Source: an uncultured Clostridia bacterium | GTDB taxonomy: Bacteria; Bacillota; Clostridia; TANB77; CAG-508 | Reading direction: 5' to 3' | Assembly (NCBI GenBank): GCA_947601495.1 | Contig: CANQGE010000001.1 | Span: forward strand, 95,731-159,730 | Length of the DNA stretch: 64,000 bases | Shown: positions 29,111 to 38,441 of the stretch, one piece after another | Position numbering within the stretch: position 1 is the first letter of the stretch | Layout: the number at the start of each line of letters is the position of its first letter | Translations under genes and position numbers: made by a program | The notes under the pieces: generated by a model | The model's database searches: none | What the model saw: the letters and a program-made list of their open reading frames with translations, nothing else | What the model was told of the DNA's origin: nothing

Positions 29111-31294
29111 TTATCTATTAATTTTAGCTACATAACCATTTTCATTTTCTAGAAGTATTTCAACATTTTCTGTTTGTTTTACATTTTCTAGTTCTTCTTG
29201 ATATTCTTTTAAATCATTTGCATCTCTAGAAACTAATTTTACTATATATTTTTTCTCATTATCCTCTAAAGCGTTTTTTAAAGTATATATATTTGTATCT
29301 TGAACAACTTTTCCATATTCAACTTTTTCACTTGAAAATTCTAGCATTGCTGTTGACCAAATTCTAGCATAATATCCTTTTGTCATAAGTTCTGTATTTT
29401 CAACTGTCATATCTTTAAAGTTTTCTCTTGCATATTTAATTAGTTTAATTTGATTTGAGTTAAGATTTTGAGTTAAATCTACTAATTTTCTATTATTGCA
29501 ATTTTCTTCATAATAAATTCCAACAAGATTTGGCAAATTATGTTTTGTGTCTTCACTTATTATTAGTCCTGCTTTTAACCAAACCCAACCACAAACAAAT
29601 ACTCCCCAAAGAATTACATAAATATATCCAGATATGCATATTCTTTTAATTTCTATTACAGATATTTTATTTAATAAATTTTTAATTTTTTCAGATTTAA
29701 ATTTGCTTGATAATTTTTCTGTTATTTTACTTAAATTAATTTTATCTATTAATTGAGGCAAAACAGTGAAAAATGCAAGCAATAAAAACATTAATAAATC
29801 ATGTATTGTAAATAGATTTTCAATAAACATATTGTATAAATCGTTCATTGAATATTTGCCTGGATTTGATATGTTAATGTTTGTTATAACTGCAACAGTT
29901 TTTGTAGTAAAGAAAACATATATCATAAATATTATGATTGCATCAATTCTAAATATTTTCTTATCTACATTTTCATTTATGTAATCTATTGTTATGCTAA
30001 ATGTAACTAGCCACATTATAAAATATACTTTATACATATAATATTTTGATGCTAGATTATATTGTACTCCTAACATTAGAAGTGCTAAATATCCCATTAT
30101 AAAAACAGAAAAAACATCTAAAAATCTTAAGCTTTTCTCTTTTATTCTCTTTACTAATTGTACTAAGAATAAAACTAAAAATGGTGTATAAGGAATTAAG
30201 TTTTCATAAGTTCCAGAATATATAGCTCCTTCGAGTTTTATAGCTTCAGTTAATTTAGTTTGTCCTTCTATAAAGAATGTTGGAACAACTATGTAACCAA
30301 TTCCAACAGCTGTAATTATTAAAAGTAGTCCAGTTACAATTAAAGTTGTTTTCTTGAAAAATTTTAAGTATTTTTTTCCTTCTTTTGAAGTAATATCTTT
30401 TAAGAAACAATAAATGCATATTGCAGAAAAAACTGCTGGTACAAATAAACAATATGAGAAAATTAATCCAGTTCCTGCTAAAACAATTAAAGGTATTGTT
30501 AATTTTTTTGTAATTTTCTCTTCTGAATATAAACATTCGGTAATTGGTAACAAAATTGCTACCATCATTATTCCAACTGATAAATATGAAAATCCATAAA
30601 ACCAAGAATTATATGGATATCCATATATGTATAAAGCAAACAATACTAAACTTGCTACTAAACCTCTTTTAGTTTTAATTTTCTCTCCAAAAAATGCATA
30701 AAATGAAAGTCCACTTAAAAATAACACCATTGTTTCAAATGCTTGGAATAAATATTCATGACCTATTCCAGTAATTCCATGTATTACATTCATAAAAATT
30801 CCATCATTTATGTATGCACCTGTTTGCATTACATTAAAATTGAAAAATGTTTTATCTTCTACATTTATAAATATTTTTAAATTATCTGCATAGTGCTTTG
30901 CAGCTCTATAATGTATGGCTGAATCCATTGCCATATGAGATATATCTCCATTATAGATATATAAATCTTTTACAAACATTACTGCAAAAATCATTAAAAC
31001 AAAAATAATAGAAATTATATCTAATTTTCTTACATAATATTTTTGAAAGCCTTTGTTTTCTATGGTTTTAAATTCTAAAAGAATTGTAAAAGCCATGTTT
31101 ATAATTGATAAAAGCCATAAATGTGATGTAATATTAAGTAAGCCTAAAAGCATTCCAATAAAAACATTGTATCCAAATAATGAAACAATATAAATTATTA
31201 GCCATTTAATGAAGTTTATTTTTTCTTCTGATTTTTTAAACATCATAAAACTTATTCCAAGTAATATTAATGTTATTATGTATAAAATCTCCAT
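29111..31294 (-). CDS. Polytopic membrane protein (GT-C-like; paralogue of 27219..29057)
   Basis: Many TM segments; DSAIHYRAAKHYADNLKIFINVEDKTFFNFNVMQTGAYINDGIF. Confidence 0.65.
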   Translation of the reverse strand: MEILYIITLILLGISFMMFKKSEEKINFIKWLIIYIVSLFGYNVFIGMLLGLLNITSHLWLLSIINMAFTILLEFKTIENKGFQKYYVRKLDIISIIFVLMIFAVMFVKDLYIYNGDISHMAMDSAIHYRAAKHYADNLKIFINVEDKTFFNFNVMQTGAYINDGIFMNVIHGITGIGHEYLFQAFETMVLFLSGLSFYAFFGEKIKTKRGLVASLVLFALYIYGYPYNSWFYGFSYLSVGIMMVAILLPITECLYSEEKITKKLTIPLIVLAGTGLIFSYCLFVPAVFSAICIYCFLKDITSKEGKKYLKFFKKTTLIVTGLLLIITAVGIGYIVVPTFFIEGQTKLTEAIKLEGAIYSGTYENLIPYTPFLVLFLVQLVKRIKEKSLRFLDVFSVFIMGYLALLMLGVQYNLASKYYMYKVYFIMWLVTFSITIDYINENVDKKIFRIDAIIIFMIYVFFTTKTVAVITNINISNPGKYSMNDLYNMFIENLFTIHDLLMFLLLAFFTVLPQLIDKINLSKITEKLSSKFKSEKIKNLLNKISVIEIKRICISGYIYVILWGVFVCGWVWLKAGLIISEDTKHNLPNLVGIYYEENCNNRKLVDLTQNLNSNQIKLIKYARENFKDMTVENTELMTKGYYARIWSTAMLEFSSEKVEYGKVVQDTNIYTLKNALEDNEKKYIVKLVSRDANDLKEYQEELENVKQTENVEILLENENGYVAKINR

Positions 31295-31358
31295 TTCTTT
31301 CCCCTCTTATTTTTATATTTTCTATCTTTTGTTTTAGCTACTTAATTTTATAAATAAT

Positions 31359-32618
31359 TTATTTTTGTTCTTCTAATTTTTTCTTTTCCTTGTAAATAAT
31401 TATTTTTGTAACTGCTGTATACATTATAAACTGTACTGCAAGTGTTGTTGTGCATGAAAAAGTTGCACCATTTATTCCTAAGTTTAAAACTCTAACTAAA
31501 ACATTTGAACCAGTGAAAGCTATAACCATTGAAATAACATAAATCACAAATTGTACGAATGTATGTCTTATTGTTGTTAAAGTAACTAAATTTATATATG
31601 AAATTGCATAGAATATATATGATCCAATTATTACACATAAATTCATTCTGTATGCTGTTAAATCTAAACCATATATTAATCCTAAAAATTCTGGTCCTAA
31701 TAAGAATGCTGCTAAAACTGCAAAAGCTCCAAATGCAATAACAACTAATTTTATTTTAAAAGTAACATCTTCTATTTGCTTTAAATCTTTTTTCTCATAC
31801 ATATCTTTCATTTTGCCTAGGAAAGGCATTACGATGAATTGCGTAAATAAAGTCATTACAGTAGCCGGCATCATTATATAACCATATATTGCTTGAATAT
31901 CTTCTGTTAAAAAATTATCTATTGCATACTTCGGTGCATTTAAAATATATATTCCTGCAAAAGAATTTACAAATACAAAAAATTCGCTTTTTAATATTGA
32001 TAAAACATTTTTATAATTTATTCTACTACTGGTATCTATAAGTTTTCTTGTTATTAAAATATAATCATATATAATTAATACTGCAACATTTACAATAATT
32101 ACTGCTAAGCAAGCAAGTCTTAAATCTCTTGTTACTAAATCTACAATTAAAAATAGAATTATTCCTATAAATCCTTTTAAGCATAAGGACTGTCCAGATT
32201 TATATAAAATATCATTTTTTTGCATTACACCATAAAGAATATCTGAAAAAGCTTCTAATCCTTTAAAAATTGCAAGTAATGCAAAAATTGTAGTTTTAAA
32301 TCCAGAATATCTTTTTAAACACAAAAAGATTGTTGCACCTATTATCATTATGAAACAAGTAAGTGCTCTGTTTGCAATATAATCTTTATCTTTTATTTTA
32401 TTTTCTATATCTGTTACTTGGCAAAGTCTACCAGAATACATAGCTAAAGTATAAAGAATTGTTGCTGTTGCATAAGCTATTGAAAATATTCCAGCTGTTT
32501 GAATATCATTTACTCTTGTTACAATTATTAAGAAAAATAATGAGTTAAAAGAGTTTATTCCTGTGCCTAAACTATTCCAAATAAAATTTTTCAAAAAAGC
32601 TTTTTTTTCTGAATTCAT
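31359..32618 (-). CDS. Wzx-like polysaccharide flippase (MATE/MOP superfamily)
   Basis: NFIWNSLGTGINSFNSLFFLIIVTRVNDIQTAGIFSIAYATATILYTLA; about 12 TM. Confidence 0.8.
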   Translation of the reverse strand: MNSEKKAFLKNFIWNSLGTGINSFNSLFFLIIVTRVNDIQTAGIFSIAYATATILYTLAMYSGRLCQVTDIENKIKDKDYIANRALTCFIMIIGATIFLCLKRYSGFKTTIFALLAIFKGLEAFSDILYGVMQKNDILYKSGQSLCLKGFIGIILFLIVDLVTRDLRLACLAVIIVNVAVLIIYDYILITRKLIDTSSRINYKNVLSILKSEFFVFVNSFAGIYILNAPKYAIDNFLTEDIQAIYGYIMMPATVMTLFTQFIVMPFLGKMKDMYEKKDLKQIEDVTFKIKLVVIAFGAFAVLAAFLLGPEFLGLIYGLDLTAYRMNLCVIIGSYIFYAISYINLVTLTTIRHTFVQFVIYVISMVIAFTGSNVLVRVLNLGINGATFSCTTTLAVQFIMYTAVTKIIIYKEKKKLEEQK

Positions 32619-33526
32619 TATAAAACTCCCATTAAAAATATTATTCTTATCATCAAATCATCTATTATATTTGTTCTAATTCTACCCCTGTAAAAAGCTT
32701 TTTTACAAGCATTAGAAAAAGAATAATCCTCTTCTGAAAATAAGTCTAAAATTTTTTTATTTTCATCTGATAATTGATAATAATAATAGTCTTTAAAGTT
32801 TATCATTTGTTGTTTAATATCTCTCATTCCATCTTTAAATAAAAGATTTTTTATTCTCCAAATTAATAATCTTATATATCCTTGACCTTCTGATGTTGCG
32901 TTTTCTTTTCTTCTTCTATATTTTACAACTGTTTCATTACTATATGCTACATTTCCTAGTCCAATACATAAAAGATATGTCCACCAATCGTGGAAGAAAC
33001 AAGATTTAGGTGTGTTTTCAATTATCATATCTCTAGTTGTTTTATTTACAGTCATTGTCATTCCTTGTGTTACACAAGCAAATAGTGCTGTTAGGAACGA
33101 AAATTTTCTATTTCTAGGGCCTTTTGAAATTAGTTTCATATTTTCATCATAATAATCTGAATTTCCAAAAGCCATATTTGGTTTAGAATCATCTAATTCA
33201 TCTAATAGGTCTACTGCAAGCTCTATTTTGTTTTCCATCCACACATCATCTTGATCTGCATAAGCATAATAATCTGCTTCAGTTGTTTTAAGGAGTTCGA
33301 AAAAGCTTTTAATAAATCCTATATTTTCACCTTCATATAATTTAATATTTCCATAAGTTCTTTGATAATCTTTTATAATATTTACAGTATTATCTGTAGA
33401 GCCATCATCTCTAACAATTATTCTTATATTTTTATATGTTTGATTTATAATAGAATCAAGCTGTTCTGCTACATAGTTTTCTCCATTATATGTTGACATT
33501 ATAACCACAACTTTTTTATCTTTCAT
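32618..33526 (-). CDS. GT2 family glycosyltransferase
   Basis: VVIMSTYNGENYVAEQLDSIINQTYKNIRIIVRDDGSTDNT, YADQDDVW. Confidence 0.88.
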   Translation of the reverse strand: MKDKKVVVIMSTYNGENYVAEQLDSIINQTYKNIRIIVRDDGSTDNTVNIIKDYQRTYGNIKLYEGENIGFIKSFFELLKTTEADYYAYADQDDVWMENKIELAVDLLDELDDSKPNMAFGNSDYYDENMKLISKGPRNRKFSFLTALFACVTQGMTMTVNKTTRDMIIENTPKSCFFHDWWTYLLCIGLGNVAYSNETVVKYRRRKENATSEGQGYIRLLIWRIKNLLFKDGMRDIKQQMINFKDYYYYQLSDENKKILDLFSEEDYSFSNACKKAFYRGRIRTNIIDDLMIRIIFLMGVL

Positions 33527-35753
33527 TATTTTCTATACCTTCCATTACTTTATAAATATACATTCCATCTTCATTATATATTTCTTCAAAATTATCGGCA
33601 AAAGTTTTTGTGCTAAAATCATCTTCTTTTGAAAGAATATATTTTACATTTAATTTTGCTAAATCTTTATAATTTAATTTAATTGAAATATGGTCTGGAT
33701 ATAATAGTTCTACATCTGTTTCTTTATCTGTAATTTCAATATTCATATGTGCATATCTATTATATATTTTTCTGTATTCTTCTGCTTTATCTCCTAAAAG
33801 AGTTTTAAACAAATCCATATTAGGATAAAGCTGTGTTGAATTTAAAGTGTGAATTCCATTTGCTAAAGCATAATCATTTATATACCAACCACCATTTTTT
33901 TCATTAACTATCCAAATAGCTTCTGAATCTTCTGCTTTTATTTCTTGCAATTTTACAGCAACCGGTTTTGTGTAGAAAATATCTGTTGTTCTTATAACAG
34001 GATTTACTGTAAGTCCGCTCATTAATGCCACAGCCATTAATCCATAAATAGTATAATTTCTTATTTTTGGATTATTTATATTTAATACACCAAATATTAA
34101 TGCTAAGAAAATTTCCCCACCTAGTAAAAGTTTATATCTATCTAAATAATAAAGGAAATCTGGCACAAATCCTAAAGTTTTTCTAGCTTTATAAATAATA
34201 TAAACAGTTGCAAATACAGCTAAAAAGTATGTTAATTTTTTATTTATTAATTTATCTGTTTCTTCAAAATTTCCTATTAAATAAACTAAAAGATATATAC
34301 AAACCGTGCCTAAAGGTATTGATGCTCTTCCGGCTGTTGACATAGACATTTTTGTAAGTTTAGCTAAAATTTCTGGGAAGCCCCATACACACCAAATTGT
34401 TAAAAACATTCCAACAACTAGCATTGGTATCCAAAAATGTAGGTCTTTTTTATTTCTAATTACATATATTAATCCTAGAATTAAAGGAATTGGATATAGT
34501 GAAAGCATTGCTGAATATTCACAAGGACTAACGAAATCTTCGAATGGGAAGAAAATATCATAAAAGTATGAATATAAGTTTAATGCTCCTCCTCCAACTT
34601 CACTTCTTTCTCCAGGATAGTCTGTGCTCATTTCTGCAACTAAAGTATTTCCAGAAAGATTATACCATCTTAATAATAATAGAGCTAAGCATAAAATAGT
34701 TATACAAATAACTGCAATATCATGCTTATTAAATCTATATTTTCCATATTTAATGTTTTTAAATAATAAGAAAATTACTAATGCTAAAAATACATATCCA
34801 AAAGGTAACTGCCATGCTGGATAAAATACGAATATATAGGATAGTCCAGAAACTAAAACTCCTAAAGCACATAAATATTTAGCCCAACTATGTTCTGTAT
34901 TCATAAATTTATCTATAAGAACTATAGCAATTTGTCCCCAAATAAGTGTATCCATGCAATACCACCATTGTACTGCAGATGAAAATGTTATTACAAGCAT
35001 TCCACATAAAGACGCTTTTTTATTTTTCTTTGTAAGTATTAAGCATAATTCATAAGAACCAAGTAACATTGCAACTATTCTTACATTCCAATAAAAGCTT
35101 AGTCCTCTATCATTTCCAAGTAGCATAAATCCAATTTGAAATGGTCTACCAAGCATTAAAATATCTTTTACTGGAGAATTTGCAACAGTAAACATATCTG
35201 TTTCAGTTCCTCTTAGCACATTTGAAAAATATTCAAATGGTTTATCTGCTTTATCTTGAGATAAAATATATGTAGTTGATGTAGCCCATTCATCTGTTCT
35301 AATTGGTCTTGCTTTTCCAAGTAGTGTGTGATATTTTGAATCGTCAAAATTTGGTTGCATTCCTATAAATTCATGAAAATTAATTATTGATGAACCAGAA
35401 TATTTAAATACCACCACAAATAGTAAAAAGGCACAAGCAATTTTGTACCTATGTTTATGAATAAATTCATACATTTTTGAAAGTTTGAAAACAAAATGTA
35501 TTCCAATGAACATAAATATAATAGAAACAAGCATAATTCTATTTTTAGAAATGAATTGTGGATGTGTTTTTCTAAATATTGTATATTCACAAACTGTAGC
35601 TAGCATCACTGAAAGTATAGCTACTAATAATAATTTTGTTTTAGTAAAGTTTTCTTTGCTTACAAAAAACATGAATTTTTCTAATATTTTATTATATAAT
35701 TCCTTTACTTTATATTCTAAAGTTCTAAAAAACTTAATAAGTTTTTCCTTCAT
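33516..35753 (-). CDS. Large polytopic membrane protein (possible GT-C-type glycosyltransferase)
   Basis: 745 aa with many TM segments and an extracytoplasmic C-terminal domain, inside the GT cluster. Confidence 0.6.
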   Translation of the reverse strand: MKEKLIKFFRTLEYKVKELYNKILEKFMFFVSKENFTKTKLLLVAILSVMLATVCEYTIFRKTHPQFISKNRIMLVSIIFMFIGIHFVFKLSKMYEFIHKHRYKIACAFLLFVVVFKYSGSSIINFHEFIGMQPNFDDSKYHTLLGKARPIRTDEWATSTTYILSQDKADKPFEYFSNVLRGTETDMFTVANSPVKDILMLGRPFQIGFMLLGNDRGLSFYWNVRIVAMLLGSYELCLILTKKNKKASLCGMLVITFSSAVQWWYCMDTLIWGQIAIVLIDKFMNTEHSWAKYLCALGVLVSGLSYIFVFYPAWQLPFGYVFLALVIFLLFKNIKYGKYRFNKHDIAVICITILCLALLLLRWYNLSGNTLVAEMSTDYPGERSEVGGGALNLYSYFYDIFFPFEDFVSPCEYSAMLSLYPIPLILGLIYVIRNKKDLHFWIPMLVVGMFLTIWCVWGFPEILAKLTKMSMSTAGRASIPLGTVCIYLLVYLIGNFEETDKLINKKLTYFLAVFATVYIIYKARKTLGFVPDFLYYLDRYKLLLGGEIFLALIFGVLNINNPKIRNYTIYGLMAVALMSGLTVNPVIRTTDIFYTKPVAVKLQEIKAEDSEAIWIVNEKNGGWYINDYALANGIHTLNSTQLYPNMDLFKTLLGDKAEEYRKIYNRYAHMNIEITDKETDVELLYPDHISIKLNYKDLAKLNVKYILSKEDDFSTKTFADNFEEIYNEDGMYIYKVMEGIENNER

Positions 35754-35792
35754 TTTTCTAAATCCCTTTAAATAAATCTTTTTATTAATTTC

Positions 35793-36833
35793 TTACCATT
35801 TTACTTCTTTCTTCAAAACGTCTAATAAAAATCTATTAACTTTTATGTAAATTATTGGTAAATGAAGTTTATAAAGTAAATGTACTCCCCAAATTCCAAT
35901 AAATTTAAAACCTTTTGAAAAACAATGAAAAATATTATAATGCCTTGCATTTCTCCATTCTGGAAAATTTTGATTTAAGTAATTTATTATTTCTTTCAAA
36001 GCTTTTTTCATATTAACTGATTCATCATATGAAAGCATAAAAGCCCAAGATATAGCTAAATGTAAAAATGCCATTGCAGATAGTGTTTCTTTATATTCTT
36101 CATATTTTCCAATTTGAATTGCATGTTCTTTTGTTACTATTAAATACTTTTTTAAATTTTCAATATCTTTTTCATTCATAGAATGAATTTGTGAACTTGA
36201 ACGTAAGTAGTAATGATATAAAACATCTGGTATAAATGTTAATTTTTTTACTCCGTCCATATATGAATGAATTAAAAATAATGTATCATTACAACCTCTA
36301 AAAGGTAAAAATTCTAAATGTTTAACTTTTTCTAGTTTATATAGTTTATTCCATAAAGATGGATTTGCATAAACAATGAAATCTTCTTTCCAATTAACTT
36401 CTTTACTCATTTTGCCATATTGTGTCATTTCAGTAGATACTGTTTTGCCAGTATCTAAATCTACTCTATCATATCCACAAAATGCAATATCTGCATCATT
36501 TTCTTTTGCTGCATTATAAAGTTTTTCAGCCCATGTAACTTCTGGCACATCATCACTATCTATAAATCCAACATATTCTCCTGTTGCTTTTTTTAGTCCA
36601 TAAGTTCTAGCAGACCATTCTCCACCATTTTCTTTATGAAAAGTTTTTACTTTTTTTGGATATCTTTTTTTATAGTCTTCAATAATTTCTGGTGCTGAAT
36701 CTGTTGATCCGTCATTTACACAAATTATTTCAATATCTTCTAATGTTTGGTTAACTAATGCATCTAAACATCTTGGCACATATTTTTCTAAATTATATAT
36801 TGGAACAACTATTGAAACTTTTATTTTGCCCAT
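35793..36833 (-). CDS. GT2 family glycosyltransferase
   Basis: VSIVVPIYNLEKYVPRCLDALVNQTLEDIEIICVNDGSTD, GFIDSDDVP. Confidence 0.88.
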   Translation of the reverse strand: MGKIKVSIVVPIYNLEKYVPRCLDALVNQTLEDIEIICVNDGSTDSAPEIIEDYKKRYPKKVKTFHKENGGEWSARTYGLKKATGEYVGFIDSDDVPEVTWAEKLYNAAKENDADIAFCGYDRVDLDTGKTVSTEMTQYGKMSKEVNWKEDFIVYANPSLWNKLYKLEKVKHLEFLPFRGCNDTLFLIHSYMDGVKKLTFIPDVLYHYYLRSSSQIHSMNEKDIENLKKYLIVTKEHAIQIGKYEEYKETLSAMAFLHLAISWAFMLSYDESVNMKKALKEIINYLNQNFPEWRNARHYNIFHCFSKGFKFIGIWGVHLLYKLHLPIIYIKVNRFLLDVLKKEVKW

Positions 36834-36834
36834 T

Positions 36835-37776
36835 TTATTTTTCCTTTCTGTTATTTTTGAAATCTCTTTCGCAATCTATTAATCTCATTTCAAAGGTTTG
36901 TTTTGAATTTTTAATTATATTGTCTAAAGTCATTCCAGAAAAGAATGATTGTACTGCACATAGGAAAAATAATACAGATACAACAAGTGTTGGTATTTTT
37001 ACAACTCCTCTATGTAGAAAATCTACAAATACTGGTACAAAAAATACTAGTCCAACTATTGATAGTAAAAATGCAAGTAATGTGAAAAATTCCATTGGTT
37101 TATAGTTTTTATAAAATCCAAATATGGTTTTAATTACTCTTATTCCATCTGGGATAGTATTTAGTTTTGAAGGGCTATCTGCTGGTCTATCTCTATATTC
37201 AACAATTACATTTTTTGTTTTCATATTTTTATCTAGGCAATGAATTGTCATTTCTGTTTCTAGTTCAAAACCTTTTGACATAACTGGAAAAGTTTTTACA
37301 AATCTATAACTAAAAGCTCTTAAACCAGTCATAACATCTCTTATATCACTTTTATAAATTCTATTTATTAAAGCTCTAACAGTTACATTTCCTACATTGT
37401 GGAAAGGTCTTTTATTTTCTTTAAAATATGTTGATGAAAGTCTATCTCCAACTACCATATCTACATTTTCTTCTAAAACAGCTTTTACCATTTCTTTAGC
37501 ACTTTCTGCTGGATATGTATCATCACCATCTACCATAACATATGCTTCTGCATCTATTTCTCTAAACATTGTTCTTATTACATTGCCTTTTCCTTGTCTT
37601 GTTTCATATTTAACAATTGCTCCAGCTTCTTTAGCAATTTTATCTGATCCATCTTTTGAGTTATTGTCATAAACATAAATTTTAGCTTCTGGTAATTCTC
37701 TTTTAAAATCCTCTACTACTTTTTTTATTGTTTTTGCTTCATTATAACAAGGTATTAAAACTGCTACTTTATCCAT
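36835..37776 (-). CDS. GT2 glycosyltransferase (dolichyl/polyprenyl-phosphate sugar synthase-like, two C-terminal TM)
   Basis: VAVLIPCYNEAKTIKKVVEDFKRELPEAKIYVYDNNSKDGSDKIA, MVDGDDTYP, FELETEMTIHCLDK. Confidence 0.88.
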   Translation of the reverse strand: MDKVAVLIPCYNEAKTIKKVVEDFKRELPEAKIYVYDNNSKDGSDKIAKEAGAIVKYETRQGKGNVIRTMFREIDAEAYVMVDGDDTYPAESAKEMVKAVLEENVDMVVGDRLSSTYFKENKRPFHNVGNVTVRALINRIYKSDIRDVMTGLRAFSYRFVKTFPVMSKGFELETEMTIHCLDKNMKTKNVIVEYRDRPADSPSKLNTIPDGIRVIKTIFGFYKNYKPMEFFTLLAFLLSIVGLVFFVPVFVDFLHRGVVKIPTLVVSVLFFLCAVQSFFSGMTLDNIIKNSKQTFEMRLIDCERDFKNNRKEK

Positions 37777-37886
37777 TTTTTACTTTCCTTTCAAAACCTA
37801 ATTTTTTTCTTGTACATTATAACATAGATTTACTTTTTTTCAAATATTTTACCTAAATGTTTATTATCTATCATTTTTTATAAAAA

Positions 37887-38427
37887 TTATTTATCTTTCT
37901 TCTTGAATATAATTAATTTACTTAATATAAAATTTAATATAATTACTACTATATTTGCAATTACTTTCATGATTACATCATTCATATGTATGATTACTGC
38001 TAAATTCATAAGCCCTATGCTTATTATTTCTGTGAAAATTCTGCAAGATGTAAAAGATATCATTTCTTTTATTAGTGCCTTAAAATTCTCACATTTACTA
38101 TTAAATACAATTGTTTTATTAACCCAATATGCAAATATTAGTGCTAAGATAAATGCAAATATTTCACTAATGTTTACTTTTAAAGTTTCATCTGGTATAC
38201 CGTCTAAAAATTAAATAGCTTCCTAAAACATAAGAAACAATATTTACTACTGTTGACAATGCCCCGCAAATTAAATATCTCATACCTTCTATATGATTTC
38301 TATAAAATTCAGCAATTACTTTTAAATGAATTTTTTCTAATATCCAAAGTCCAAATTTTTCTACTGCTTCAAATATTCTTAATGTTAAATTTTTCTTTTC
38401 TTCCATTTTTGTTGCCTTTCTAGTCAA
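37887..38427 (-). CDS. gtrA: GtrA family membrane protein, in two frames (38427..38200 joined by a +1 shift to 38201..37887)
   Basis: ORF 38188..38427 (...GMRYLICGALSTVVNIVSYVLGSYLIFRR) leaves frame at CGG 38202-38200. The +1 frame gives GIPDETLKVNISEIFAFILALIFAYWVNKTIVFNSKCENFKALIKEMISFTSCRIFTEIISIGLMNLAVIIHMNDVIMKVIANIVVIILNFILSKLIIFKKKDK*, the remaining GtrA TM helices. Confidence 0.9.
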
Positions 38428-38441
38428 TTATTTATTTTCTA

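Noticed and set aside
1807-38202. Simple reassignment of CGG to another amino acid (e.g. Gln or Trp, as reported in some Firmicutes)
   Set aside because: A triplet reassignment would not fix the frame; each site needs one extra base skipped, and two sites have a stop directly after CGG in the zero frame.
37903-38214. Plus-strand ORF in the track
   Set aside because: Antisense to the +1-frame half of gtrA, which gives a far better protein.
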